Positions 41,304 through 52,866 of a DNA stretch of 64,000 nucleotides are shown piece after piece (the stretch's first letter is position 1; every line of letters begins with the position of its first letter). A program made the translations under genes and the position numbers. The notes under the pieces were generated by a model, which was not told the origin of the DNA, did not search any database, and saw nothing but the letters and a program-made list of their open reading frames with translations. The DNA is from Meira nashicola. Taxonomy: Eukaryota; Basidiomycota; Exobasidiomycetes; Exobasidiales; Brachybasidiaceae. The stretch spans positions 827,178-891,177 of the forward strand of contig BCJU01000001.1 of assembly GCA_001600355.1 (NCBI GenBank). Reading direction: 5' to 3'.

Positions 41304-43658
41304 CTACTTCTTTCTTTGTAATCCTAATGCAAGTTCAGCAACACAGATCTGATGACTACCTTTAAGTACAGTGCTTTGAGTACTTGAGCCGTAACTAGCA
41401 AGACCGTCATCTGGAATAACATACATGAGCAATGGCATAGGGTTATTCGAATGATCATGTTGAACTTCTGCTAAGAATTTATAAGTGTGAGCAGGAACTA
41501 CTTGATCATCACCTTCGTATGGCGTCATTAAAATGGCAGGATAATTACCCTTCATTGGAACATTTTGCAATGGTGACCATACACGAATATAATTAAAATC
41601 CACTGGGTTATCCACATCACCAAATTCATAAACTTGTTCAGGTCCACCAGGAGTGCGTTTACGTAAAAAATAATCCAAAACAGGTCTTTCGCCTAAAATT
41701 AAACCGAAAGAAGAAGGAGATTGATTTGCTGCAGCCGTAACAGCAATTGCACCTGCTGTTTCACCTTCTGCAATAATCTTTCCGGGTGAAGTGTATTTTT
41801 GTTTAACTAAATCTTGTGCAACTGCAATTATATCTTCAAATGTTTGTTGTTTATTATGCTTTTGACCTGAAATATGCCATTCTTCACCACGATCATCACC
41901 GCCACGTGCTGATGCAAAAACGAAAAAGCCACCGTAACTGTTTAACCATGAAAATAAGATCGGATCGAAATAATTGTTTTGCGTAATACCATATGCTGCA
42001 AAAGCATGCATCCAAACAGGTGCTTGTCCATTCTTTAGCGTTCCTTTGCGAGAAATTACAAGATAAGGTACTCTTGTTCCGTCTTTACTTATAGCAAATG
42101 CTGTTTCTGTAATGAAATCGTTTGCATTTGTTCCTTTTACATTTGTAGTTATCCAATTCGTTTCAGTATACTTAACTCCGTCTAAAGTGACATCATACAC
42201 TTTATTTGGACAATTTAATGTATTAAAAATCAATTTGAAAGATTTACCTTTGCTTGGTGGAATCATGATAAAGATTGAACCTGGGTGTTCGTTTTCCTCA
42301 ACTTGACGAATAAACTTGCCAGTCTTTAATTCGAATAATTTAGTGTGATAATATCCATCAACCGTATAAATGACGATCAACTTGTCCGAATTAAATGCAG
42401 AAGATAATATAAGTTGAGCATTTTTAACTTCTGGAATGATGGTTGTTAGTGTTAATTTATCTTTTAATTCGTTAAAATCTTTTATTGTCTTTGCTATGCT
42501 CCAATCGAGTTTTGTCTTTGCAATCTTTCCATCCAATGCATTGAGATCCGTTTGAACGTATAAAATATCATCTATAACGTTTAAAGGATCGATAACGTGA
42601 TCATAAGAAGGTGCAATTGAAATCCATTTCATATTTTTGGATAATGTTTGGACGTCTAAACGAGTTGCATATAATCTTGCTTTATTTGTTAAATCATTTG
42701 AGCCATTCAAAATGAACCATTTACCATCATCACTAATCAAAAAAGACCACAAATTATTCGTACCATCAGCCATTTGTTTTTCAGCTTTAGCGATTGTGAT
42801 ATCTTTTTCATACGTTGTTCCTAATTGATGATAACGAACGGAAGATCCGATATCTGTATTATCACCGGAATCACTAGATAAAGTACTCGTATAAAAGAAT
42901 CCTTTACTATCTTGCGTCCAATAAAAGTACCCGTCCACGTTTGGGATCACATCTGGTAAAGTACCCTCACCACCTAAAGGTGAATTTGGACCAGCTTTCA
43001 ATAATGGCTTATCGAATGTACGAACGAACCAAGTAGAAAACTGAGAACTCGAATCCGTAACCATATAAGCAAAGTACTTGCCGTCTAAAGAAGTTTGCCA
43101 CATATTTATACTTGCAGTATTATTTGGACTTAAATAAATTTCATTTAAGAATGGTTTACCGGGTGGAGTGAGAAAGTTATTCTTTTTTGCAAATTCCATT
43201 TCTTCAATTGAAGCAATATACCAAATCGGACGATCTTCGTTTACTCTTTTAAGAGTATAAGTATAAAATGGAACAGGAGCATTTGCAATCAAATCAAACG
43301 TACTGTATTCATCATAATTGAAACCATCTTTGATTGATTGTTCGATAATTTTACGATTTTTGCATTTTGCCATATAACTTTCTGTAAGTTTTGATTGATC
43401 ATCAACGAACTTTTTAACATCAACACTTGTTCCAATTGGACTTTCTAAGTATGTATATGGATCATTAAATGTAACATTGCCTTTTGCGTTTGCAGAACGA
43501 TAAGTACGTGTGAATGGTACTCTTTTAACATTCGGATAAGGATTTTGCTTTGGATTCCAAAATGGAGCGCCAGGAACAGATGCATTCTTGACACCGTTTG
43601 TCAAGATTGCAAAGGTAATAGCAATAGCTGTAAAAGCTTGCAAGAATTGTGATTGCAT
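41304..43658 (-). CDS. S9A copy 1: secreted prolyl-oligopeptidase-like protein, nucleophile Ser replaced
   Basis: A single-exon gene of 784 aa, intact. Residues 1-25 form a signal peptide (MQSQFLQAFTAIAITFAILTNG). The N-terminal block (KGNVTFNDPYTYLES...VKKFVDDQ), a beta-propeller region and a C-terminal alpha/beta-hydrolase domain match family S9A. The canonical nucleophile elbow GGSNGG reads EGETAG here (Thr for Ser, in KIIAEGETAGAIAVTAAANQ). The Asp region is kept as GDDQVVP. At the His loop the sequence is DDGLASYGSS, with no His. By comparison with family motifs from memory, it should not be a normal serine peptidase. Fungal S9A enzymes cleave or macrocyclise proline-containing peptides and are usually cytosolic, so secretion is also unusual. 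It is the last gene in transcription order of a five-copy tandem array. Confidence 0.85.
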   Translation of the reverse strand: MQSQFLQAFTAIAITFAILTNGVKNASVPGAPFWNPKQNPYPNVKRVPFTRTYRSANAKGNVTFNDPYTYLESPIGTSVDVKKFVDDQSKLTESYMAKCKNRKIIEQSIKDGFNYDEYSTFDLIANAPVPFYTYTLKRVNEDRPIWYIASIEEMEFAKKNNFLTPPGKPFLNEIYLSPNNTASINMWQTSLDGKYFAYMVTDSSSQFSTWFVRTFDKPLLKAGPNSPLGGEGTLPDVIPNVDGYFYWTQDSKGFFYTSTLSSDSGDNTDIGSSVRYHQLGTTYEKDITIAKAEKQMADGTNNLWSFLISDDGKWFILNGSNDLTNKARLYATRLDVQTLSKNMKWISIAPSYDHVIDPLNVIDDILYVQTDLNALDGKIAKTKLDWSIAKTIKDFNELKDKLTLTTIIPEVKNAQLILSSAFNSDKLIVIYTVDGYYHTKLFELKTGKFIRQVEENEHPGSIFIMIPPSKGKSFKLIFNTLNCPNKVYDVTLDGVKYTETNWITTNVKGTNANDFITETAFAISKDGTRVPYLVISRKGTLKNGQAPVWMHAFAAYGITQNNYFDPILFSWLNSYGGFFVFASARGGDDRGEEWHISGQKHNKQQTFEDIIAVAQDLVKQKYTSPGKIIAEGETAGAIAVTAAANQSPSSFGLILGERPVLDYFLRKRTPGGPEQVYEFGDVDNPVDFNYIRVWSPLQNVPMKGNYPAILMTPYEGDDQVVPAHTYKFLAEVQHDHSNNPMPLLMYVIPDDGLASYGSSTQSTVLKGSHQICVAELALGLQRKK

Positions 43659-44800
43659 GCTAAAAGAAGGATGTCAAATAGAAAGGATGATTTGTGTTAG
43701 AGTAATAGAGAGAAGTAGATTATTTAAAATTAGTTCCATTCAACATTTTATTATTTTGAGTTCATCAAACACTTGCCATTACAATCTTCTGCCATTTTAC
43801 GTTTCTTATGAAATATTCTCTATCCGTGCTTAATATTGCGCCTGCCAAGATCATAACGTCGTGTTCGAAACAGAAACATTTTTCCGCAAATATTGAATAA
43901 CCGCTTCACCGCTTGCGGTTGACCGCTTCTTCAGGTACACAAATAACGTATACAAAGAGCGGACGCAGTATTATCAAACAACGCTCAGCTCAGTTCATGT
44001 CACGTTGATCATCTTAAACAATTAATCGAACACGAAGAAAAGGGAAAGTTAAATCAAATTGAAAAATCGGTATGAAATAAAAAGGAATAATATAGGAATA
44101 ACGAAGAATAACGATCATTTTCTACGTTCTAAACCCAAAGAAGTTAATATCAAGTAAAAATGGCATTTGCTGAGCTCTTACGCTATCAACAACAAATAAT
44201 AACAAAATTCTTGAAGATTTTAGCCCTCAAGATTTTTTACATACTGAGCCTATAATATTACGCCTTCGAATTAAAATCCAGTTCATATCCTTCTTCTTAC
44301 AGAATGATCTTCACCGTTTTCCTTCACGGCGCCGTATTTAACGTAAATCAATAATCACGAAAGCCTAGCCCAGTGCCAGAGTTTACTAATTTGATTTAAA
44401 ACTTAATTTCGGCTTCTTACATACGCCACACAAGTGTTTTAGTATATCTTGTCTCGAGTCAAATGAATTTTTAACGCGGGTTCTTAACAGTAAATAGCGG
44501 AGAAGAAAATATAAATATAGATTCATTTCATTCTTGTTAAAATCATAAAATGAATAGAAGGATTTTCTTCGTTGGAAGTGATTTTTGTTTTAGATCGTTG
44601 GACGTATGACCTACGGAAGTAAAAAAAAAGCATAAATTATCATTCTGCCAAGACTTTAGACCTAATATTTAAAGCTATCACAAAATACTCTTACAGGGAG
44701 AATCACTCAATCATTTAACTTTCAGACAGCTTGACCGAAATAATTGATTCATAATCGAGGAAGTATCAGAACTTAGTACTAGGCAACAACAGTGGAAGTC
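43659..44800. other. Long spacer between S9A copies 1 and 2
   Basis: About 1.1 kb, AT-rich. It holds the upstream region of copy 1 and the downstream region of copy 2. I see no gene, no remnant of another S9A copy and no RNA gene. Confidence 0.4.
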
Positions 44801-47125
44801 CTAATGATTAACGCGTTGTAAGCCCAAAACATGAGTAGCAAAAGCGATTGAATATACTTCTTCATTGACGTAATTGTCTTCTTCTGTTAATTTTAGATCA
44901 GAAGTACTATAGAGCAAAGGAGAAGGATTGTTTGGTAAATCATGTTGAAGTTCAGCAACCATTTTTCTAGCTTGCCATTGTTGATTGATATCACCTCCAG
45001 GTAAAAATAAAATTGCTGGATATTGTTTTGAAGCATTGACGTTATGTAAAGGTGAGATTTTACGTAACCAATCAAAATCTTTTGGCTTTTGAGGATCACC
45101 ATATTCTTCAGTTTCAGCAGTTGTATCAGCAGATGAATCTGGAAATCGTAATAAATCAAACATTCCATCTTGTAAGATCACAACGCCAAGGTTTCCTTCT
45201 GGTGCTTGATTTGTAACTGACATTGCGGTTGTAGAAGCTGCATATTGTCCATAAATAATCACTTTTCCCTTTGATGTGATTTTATTGTCGATCAAATATT
45301 GGATAACTGCTTGAACATCATCGATTGTATTTTGTTTTTTATCGAGCATACCGGCTTTATGCCATTGTTCTGCTCGTACTTCACCTCCACCACGAGGATA
45401 AATTGCAACAAATACTGCATCATAATCATGAACGAAAGACATGTAGGTTGGATTATAGTATGGTAATCGAATCACCCGATAAGCGCCATAATAGTTCAAC
45501 ATCAATGGTCGTGAGCCATCAAACACCAAACCCGTTCGATAGAATAAATGAAAGGGAACTTTTGTTGAATCTTTAGATGTAGCCCATCGTTTTTCAACAG
45601 TGAACTTAGTTGCATCAATAGATTCTAATTTTGCTTGATATGCAAGCTCAGTCGTTGCAGAACTTTTATCTTTATTCCATTTAATGTAATATAGTTGACC
45701 TGGTGTATTATAAGACCAAGACCAGAGAAAGATATCTGTTCCTGTTTGAAGAGATGCGAGTGAGCTTGAACTTCCGATCAACTCCGGCAAGATTTGTTGA
45801 ACACGTTTTCCGGTTTGCAATTCATAAACAAAGCATTTACGATCTGCGTCTTGAGTATAGCATAGAAGCATTTTGTCATAATCAAATATCGTATAGATAT
45901 CAATCAGTGCATTCTTATCTTCCGGAATTACTGTTGGCTCTAGTTGAGCTTTATCTTTCAAATCGGTCAATTGATTCACTTGACGTGCTTTTGAGAAGTC
46001 TAATTTGTATTTGATAACTTGATTGCTTTCATTGTCATACCGAGCAAGGAAGTAATATTCATTTCCAACGTTTGCCAAAAATTCAAGTTCGAGATCGAAA
46101 CCTGGTGAAATAGAGATCCATTTCTTTGGTGCAGAGAGTGGTTCATCTAAAGTTGTTGCAAATACTCTCGGCTTTGCAGAATCGGTATATTGAAAAACGA
46201 TTAAGTTCTTCCTATCAGTTGAGAGGTGGTAGCCGTACAATATGTCTTCATCCGTTCCAACACTTGATTTGACAAAAACGATGTCATCTTTAACTTTACT
46301 TCCTACGTAATGATACATGAGGCTAGATTGATTGAAAGAGCCATCATCGTTTAAAAGCTCATGCACGTAGAAGAACCCTTTGCTATCAGCAGTCCATCCT
46401 TCCGAGTCATCTTGAGCTCCAGTGATTTGTTCTGGATATGGCTTTGCATCTTTACCTTCATATACGCCAGAGATATCTAAAAGGTGAATTGTTGTTAGAT
46501 TATTTGTACTTTTCTTTTGAACACGATACAGTAGAGTTTTTCCATCAGGGGAAATGCTTTGATCGTAAATGTTATAGTCATTATCTAATGATGCTTCATC
46601 AAATACTTTTCTGCCGGGTAAAGGTGAAAATTTGTTCTTGACTGCTTGATCGATCTCTGCTTGTGTTGCAACATAGAGTGCACGAAAGTCGCTGTTTATT
46701 TCTCGACGTACGTAAAGATAGAAAGATGCATTTTTACTGCCATATGCAACAGGATAACCAAGTTCATCATAATGTCCAGCATCTTTCATTGACGCACGAA
46801 TTGCATCTGCATCTTTACACTTTTGCAAGTAATTCTTGAAGAATGCGTTTTGTTGGTCGTCAAATGTTTGAACTTCTTTTGATGAATCGGATGATTGTTC
46901 AAGATAGTTGTATGGATCGGCAATTGTCACATTTCCATTCGCAGCTGCTGATTGATAAGAAAAGCTCACATCATCACGACGTGCAGAAGGATACGGCGTT
47001 GACTTTGGATTCCAATCTGGTGCCGAAGCTCGAGGAAAGAGTGATGGTCTGTTACGGTATGACAACGCTTGAATGGAAGTGAAAAGCAGAAAAGTTGAAA
47101 GAAGTGAAGTGAAGGGGAGAAGCAT
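44801..47125 (-). CDS. S9A copy 2: secreted prolyl-oligopeptidase-like protein, catalytic residues lost
   Basis: A single-exon gene of 774 aa, intact. The signal peptide is MLLPFTSLLSTFLLFTSIQALS, followed by an S9A start (WNPKSTPYPSARR...NGNVTIADPYNYLEQS). The hydrolase domain is recognisable (DAVFVAIYPRGGGEVRAEQWHKAGMLDKKQNTIDDV, and DFDWLRKISPLHNVN). At the nucleophile elbow the sequence is IYGQYAAS, giving Tyr where Ser is expected. The Asp region is GGDINQQWQ and the His loop STSDLKLTEEDN has no His. It is predicted to be a secreted pseudopeptidase. A TATA box on the minus strand (TATAAAA, complement of 47199-47205) lies ~75 nt upstream of the ATG. It is closer to copies 3 and 4 than to copy 1. 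Confidence 0.85.
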   Translation of the reverse strand: MLLPFTSLLSTFLLFTSIQALSYRNRPSLFPRASAPDWNPKSTPYPSARRDDVSFSYQSAAANGNVTIADPYNYLEQSSDSSKEVQTFDDQQNAFFKNYLQKCKDADAIRASMKDAGHYDELGYPVAYGSKNASFYLYVRREINSDFRALYVATQAEIDQAVKNKFSPLPGRKVFDEASLDNDYNIYDQSISPDGKTLLYRVQKKSTNNLTTIHLLDISGVYEGKDAKPYPEQITGAQDDSEGWTADSKGFFYVHELLNDDGSFNQSSLMYHYVGSKVKDDIVFVKSSVGTDEDILYGYHLSTDRKNLIVFQYTDSAKPRVFATTLDEPLSAPKKWISISPGFDLELEFLANVGNEYYFLARYDNESNQVIKYKLDFSKARQVNQLTDLKDKAQLEPTVIPEDKNALIDIYTIFDYDKMLLCYTQDADRKCFVYELQTGKRVQQILPELIGSSSSLASLQTGTDIFLWSWSYNTPGQLYYIKWNKDKSSATTELAYQAKLESIDATKFTVEKRWATSKDSTKVPFHLFYRTGLVFDGSRPLMLNYYGAYRVIRLPYYNPTYMSFVHDYDAVFVAIYPRGGGEVRAEQWHKAGMLDKKQNTIDDVQAVIQYLIDNKITSKGKVIIYGQYAASTTAMSVTNQAPEGNLGVVILQDGMFDLLRFPDSSADTTAETEEYGDPQKPKDFDWLRKISPLHNVNASKQYPAILFLPGGDINQQWQARKMVAELQHDLPNNPSPLLYSTSDLKLTEEDNYVNEEVYSIAFATHVLGLQRVNH

Positions 47126-47518
47126 GATGTATGCTGCTTTAAAGGTGGATGAAGTTATGGAAGAAAGGATTGAGAGGAAGAAATTCTTAAAGTCTTCATT
47201 TTATATGTTAATTCCAAAGACGTGTTCGGAAACTGATTTTCCGCGGCTTTTCCCCTTTTCGGATCGATAGAATCATCCACGGCCAAGGCACGAAAAAAGA
47301 TTAATTTGCTCGGCTTCATAATCATTTTCGGACCGTAATATGGAATTTGAGTTGCTTACAGTCTTCCAAAAACGGAAGTGTGCATGTGTATGATGTATAA
47401 TGCGTTTGTATTCCGCTTTTTCCGGAAGCGCTGAATTGAAATTAATTATTTAATTATATAGGAACGGAATGAATATGAATTGAAATGAATTTACAAAAGG
47501 GGATGAAGTATGTCTTCA
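47126..47518. other. Spacer between S9A copies 2 and 3
   Basis: Contains the copy 2 promoter, with a TATA complement at 47199-47205 and TTCCG-rich sequence, followed by an AT-rich 3' region of copy 3. No gene seen. Confidence 0.4.
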
Positions 47519-49819
47519 TCATTTACGTGATACATTTAGGACGTAAGCGGCAAGAGCGATAATATAAGCTGATTGCTCTTTTGCGTTCTCATCGTCTGAT
47601 AATGTAGGATCAGGTAAACTAAAGAATAATGGTGAAGGGTTGTTCGGTAAATCGTGTTGAAGTTCAGCAATCATTTTTCTTGCTTGCCATTGTTCGTCAG
47701 GATCACTGTCAGGTAAAAATAAAATTGCAGGATATTTTTTTGAAGCATTTACGTTGTGTAAAGATGAAATTTTACGTAACCAATCAAAATCTTTTGGTTT
47801 TTGTGGATCACCATATTCTGTAACGTATTCTTGTGATCCTGGTGAAGTGGAAAATCGTAACAAATCATACATTCCATCTTTTAAGATCACTAAACCAAGA
47901 TTTCCTTCTGCAGCTTGATTTGTAACTGCCATTGCGGTTGTAGAAGCTGCATTTTGTACATAAATAACTACTTTTCCTTTTGCAGCAATTTTGTTATCGA
48001 TAAGATATTGAATGACAGCGTTAATATCATCAATTGCGTTTTGCTTTTTATCTAGCATACCAGCTTGATGCCATTCTTCCGCTTTTACTTCGCCTCCTCC
48101 CCGTGGATAAGTAAGAACAAAGACAGCATCATAATCATTCACCCAAGTCATAAAAGTTGGTTTATAAGATGGTAACCAAACAACACGAAAAGCACCAAAG
48201 AAGTTAATCATTGCAGGTTTTGTACCATCAAATACAGTACCCTTCTTATAGAATAAATGAAAGGGAACCTTTGTTGAATCTTTTGAAACGGCGTATTTTA
48301 GTTCGATGTTAAATTGAGAAGGATCAATGGTTTTAAGTTTTGCTTGATAAACAAGGTCGCCCGTTGCTAAACCTTGATCAGAATTCCATTTTATATGAAA
48401 TATTTCACCTGGACAATTAAATGTCCATGACCAAATGAATATATCCGTTCCAGTTGATAAAGAAGTTGAAGAACTTGCACTTCCAACAAAGTCAGGTAAA
48501 ACATGTTGAATACGTTTACCCGTAATAAGATCATAAATATAAAAGTTCATCTTTGCATCTTGTGCATAAGAAAGAAGTACTTTGCCTGTATCAAAGACTG
48601 TGAATTGATCAATCAATGCAGTCTTATCCTCTGGGATTACTGTTGGTTCCATTACCGCTTTATCTGATAAATCTTTTAAATTATTTACTTGACGGGCTTT
48701 TGTAGGATCCACCGTATACTTTACGACTTGATTGCTTTCATTATCATAACTTGCAAGGAAATAGAATTCATTTCCAAAATTTGTTACATAATTCAAACTT
48801 AGCTCTTCATCGGGTACGATTGATAACCATTTCATATTTGATGAAATTGGTTGATCTAATGATGCGGTATAAATTCTTGGTTTAGTAGTATCGCCATATA
48901 TATAAACAATAACGAACTTCCTATCATTTGAGACTTCAAAGTACTTTGATTGATTTGGATCATTATCTGATTTAACCGCAATAATATCATCTTGTACCGA
49001 TGTACCTAACTTATGATATTTAAGAGTATCTGTACCATCATAGAAGTTAGCATCGTTATGCATATAAAAGAATCCAACACTATCCGAAGTCCAACCATCA
49101 TATGCATCCGCATTGCCTGAAATCACTTCAGGATTATCCTTTAAACTTGAAATATCACGAAGATAAAGCTTGAAAAGGTCATCGCTACCCTTTTTCCTTA
49201 CACGATATAAGAATGTTTTGCCATCAGGAGAGAGGTTTTGAAAATTTGAATATTCACCTTTATCTAAAATAGCATCATCAAATACTTTTTTACCGGGTAA
49301 TAGTGAGAAGTTATTCTTGTATGCTTGTTCAAGATCAGCTTAAGTTGCAACATAAAAGACACGATTATCACTTCCAAGTTATCTGTGATAATAAGTGTAC
49401 ATAGGATTCTCTTTACTTCCAAATGCATTCGGAAATTGAAGTTCTTCATAATGATTTGCATCGTTTAAGGATGTTTGAATTACATTCAAGTCTTTAAAGT
49501 TCTTTTTCGCATAAGTTTTAAAGAATGTATTTTATTGATCATCAAATATTTCAACTTCTTTTGATGATAAAGCCGATTGTTCGAGGTAATTATAGGGATC
49601 AGCCACTATCACATTACCATTCGCGGCTACAGAACGATAAGAAAAGGTTGTATCACCACGACGAGCAGAAGGATAAGGTGTTGATTTTGGATCCCAAGTT
49701 GAAGAATCTCGCAGGAATAGCGTTGGAGTGTTATGGTTAGGCACTGCTTGGATGAAAGCAAGGTGCGAAATTAAAACAGTCACTAAAGCTGATAAGAACA
49801 AAATCAATGATTGAAGCAT
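47519..49819 (-). pseudogene. S9A copy 3: full-length frame with three in-frame TAA stops
   Basis: The frame runs 767 codons with no frameshift or intron but has TAA at 49532-49534, 49379-49381 and 49340-49342. The ATG and signal peptide (MLQSLILFLSALVTVLISHLAFIQA) are intact, and the frame downstream of the last stop is open for 600 codons to its terminator. By alignment with sister copies, the stops replace Gln, Glu or Gln, and Gln. The elbow reads IYVQNAAS (Asn at the Ser position). The Asp region is DPDEQWQ and the His is missing. A minus-strand TATATAAAA (complement of 49875-49883) lies ~55 nt upstream. It is best read as a young pseudogene of an already non-catalytic protein. Confidence 0.8.
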
Positions 49820-50147
49820 GTTGTTGTGTGAGGATGGTGGCAGAAGAGAACAAAAGAGTTATGAATTCGAATCATTTTATATATCAACCATTACGGCAAC
49901 AGATTATCCGTTACTTTCGTAATTCTTACTCTATAAGATCACAAAAGAAAAGACGGCAGAGTATACACTCCTTGAACGGCGCCGAATCTTGGCCGGAAGG
50001 GTAAATATTGAAAATCAACTTAAAACACTTCTTTTTCTTCCCGGTTCCTTACGTATCACATTTGCCTTTGCAAATTATAGCGGTTCCGATACTGACTGAA
50101 GAAAACAATAATGAACATGTTTATGAAGAAATCTTTATCTGATTTTA
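49820..50147. promoter_or_regulatory. Promoter of S9A copy 3
   Basis: The TATA complement is at 49875-49883. CTATAAGATCACAAA at 49931-49945 is identical to a 15-mer upstream of copy 4 (52577-52591), so the promoters are duplicated along with the genes. Confidence 0.5.
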
Positions 50148-52445
50148 CTAAGTAACACGTTTCAAGTCAAGTACATGAGAAGCAAAAGCGATGGTAAGTG
50201 TTGTTACACTATGAATATCTTCAACCTTTGCTGTTGCCTGACCTGGAGGATTAAATAAAAAAGGATTCGGATTATTTAGTAAATTATATTGAAGTTCTGC
50301 AACCATTTTTCTACCATGCCAATTGAATGTACTATCATTTCCTGGTAAAAATAAAATTGCAGGATATGTTTTAGTTTTATCAACGTTGTGTAATGGTGAA
50401 ATTTTACGTAACCAATCAAATGCTTTTGGGTCTTGTGGATCACCATATTCTGCAACATCATAAGAAGATCCAGGTAAAGTTGAAAATCGTAATAAGTCAT
50501 ATTCACCATAAACACTATATAATCCATCTTGTAAAATTACTGCACCAATGTTACCCTCTGGAGCTTGATTTGCTACTGCCATTGCAGATGTTGAGCTGGC
50601 AAATTGACCATAAACTACAACTTTACCTTTTGCAGCAATTTTGTTATCGATAAGATTTTGAATGACAGCGTTGACGTCATCAAAAGTGTTTTGTTTATTA
50701 GCAAGCATACCTGCTTGATGCCATTGTTCTGCTCTTACTTCACCTCCTCCACGTGGATAAGTAAGTACAAAGACTGCATCATAATCATTCACCCAGCTCA
50801 TATATTGTGCAGAATAAGCAGGAAGCCAAATTGTTCTGAATGCACCAAAGAAGTTTATCATTGCAGGTCTTGTACCATCAAAAACCATACCTTTTTTATA
50901 AAATAAATGAAAAGGTACTTTTGTTGAATCTTTAGAGGTAGCATATCGCTTTTCAACTATAAATTGTGAAGGTTCGATTGATTGTAATTTTGCTTCAAAC
51001 ACTAAATTTGCAGTAGATTTACCTTGTTCTTTGTCCCATTTAATGTGATATAATTGTTCTGGAGCGTTGAAATTCCAAGACCATAAAAATATATCCGTTC
51101 CTGTCGGTAAGGAAATGATTGAACTTGAAGCGCCTTTATAATCCGGTAAAACATGTTCAATACGTTCTCCTGATCGTAAATTATAAACGTAAAAGTGTCT
51201 TTCTGCATCTTCTGTATAACAAAGAAATATCTTATCTGTATCAAAAGTAGTAAATCGATCGATCAAAGCAGATTTATCTTCAGGTATCACTGTTGGCTCT
51301 ACGTTGATTTTCTCTTTTAATTCGCTTAAATCATTAACTTGACGTGCTTTTGTAGGATCGATATTGAATTTGACTACTTGATTACTATGATCATCATATC
51401 TTGCAACAAAATAAAATATATTTTCCAAGTTTTGTATGTAGTCTAACTCTAAATCATCTTTAGGAGCGATTGAGAGCCACTTCATTTTTGTCGAGATTGT
51501 TTGATTTAACGGTGCAAGATAAACTCGAGATTTGTCAGATCCAAAAAATTGATACACAATTATAAAATTTTTATCGTTTGTAACATCGAATGCAATCGTT
51601 GCAGATGGATCACTATCAGCTTTAACGATTAAAATATCATCTTGAGGTTTAGTTCCAAGTTTGTGATATAAGATACTACTTTGAATATTTGTGCCATCGG
51701 ATAAATCTTGCATATAAAAGAAACCATTACTATCTTTTGTCCAACCGTCGTTTAAATCTGAATTTCCAGTGATAACATCCGGTAAATCTGAACCGCTAGC
51801 GATATCACGAATATAAATCGTGCCAAGATCAGGAGAATCTTTTTTCGTAATACGATATAAAAGTTTCTTTCCATCAGGAGATATTTTTTGAAAATAGATT
51901 CTTTCACCTGCTCCTAAAGATGATTCTTGGAGTACTTTCTTGCCTGGAATCGGATTAAATTTTATCTTGAATGCTTGATCAAGTTCAGCTTGAGTAGCAA
52001 CATAAAAATCACGACTATCACTTCCTAATTCTCTATGATAAAATGTATATAACGGATTTTCTGCGTTACCAAATGCTTCTGGAAATTAAAGTTCGTCATA
52101 ATGATCTGCTTCTTTGATTGATGCGCGGATTGAATCTAAATCTTTGAAATTGTTTTTGGTATACGTTTTAAAAAAGGCAGTTTGTTGATCGATAAAAGTT
52201 TGTACATCTTTTGATGATGAAGATTGAAGATAATTATACGGATCAGCAATTATCACATTTCCATTTGCTGCAGCAGCCCGATAAGAGAATGTTGTACTAT
52301 CACGACGTGCAGGAGGGAAAGGAGCTGATTTTGAATCCCAGCCTGAATCACGAGGATGAATTGTTCTACCATCTTGAAATGGCACAGCTTGAACAGTGTA
52401 TAAGCCAAGCACAGCCACAATTGTTGACAAAAAGGATAAAAGCAT
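50148..52445 (-). pseudogene. S9A copy 4: full-length frame with one in-frame TAA stop
   Basis: The frame runs 766 codons without frameshift or intron, interrupted once by TAA at 52086-52088. Copy 3 has CAA (Gln) at the same place (EEL-Q-FPNAFG). The signal peptide is MLLSFLSTIVAVLGLYTVQA. The hydrolase domain is recognisable, but the elbow reads VYGQFASS (Phe at the Ser position), the Asp region is GNDSTFNWHG, and no His is seen in the last loop (FNPPGQATAKVEDIHS has a His only further on). A TATA box is not obvious: TTTAAAAG lies where copy 3 has TATATAAAA. A single nonsense codon could also be bypassed by readthrough or be strain-specific. Confidence 0.8.
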
Positions 52446-52866
52446 GATTGATGTATTCTGATGGATGGTGAGGAATGAAATTAAAGAAGTCTGCTTTTAA
52501 ATCTTTTCAATCAAGCATGAGTACCTTATCGGAAACTTCTCTTCCGTTCCACGGCTCCACTTTAATAACTTAAAAGCTATAAGATCACAAACGGATCCTT
52601 CCATGCACATTAAGTACGCCATTCTTTCCTCAATTTCCGTGTTAAGCGAAATAGTAAGATTCCGAATGGCGAGAAAGTGGAATTAATGGAACAAATAAAA
52701 ATGATGACTCATTAGGTAAACACGATCAAATTGAGGAACATACATCATCACATCATGCAACTTTATTAAAAAAAGCCACAAAAAACACCATCAAATAAAA
52801 AAATTATGGCGGATTGACAGAAATATAAACATTAAAAGAGGAACTAATTTAGTCGTATGACCCCGG
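52446..52866. promoter_or_regulatory. Promoter of S9A copy 4 and 3' region of copy 5
   Basis: Carries the 15-mer CTATAAGATCACAAA at 52577-52591, shared with the copy 3 promoter, and TTCCG-type repeats. No gene seen. Confidence 0.45.
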
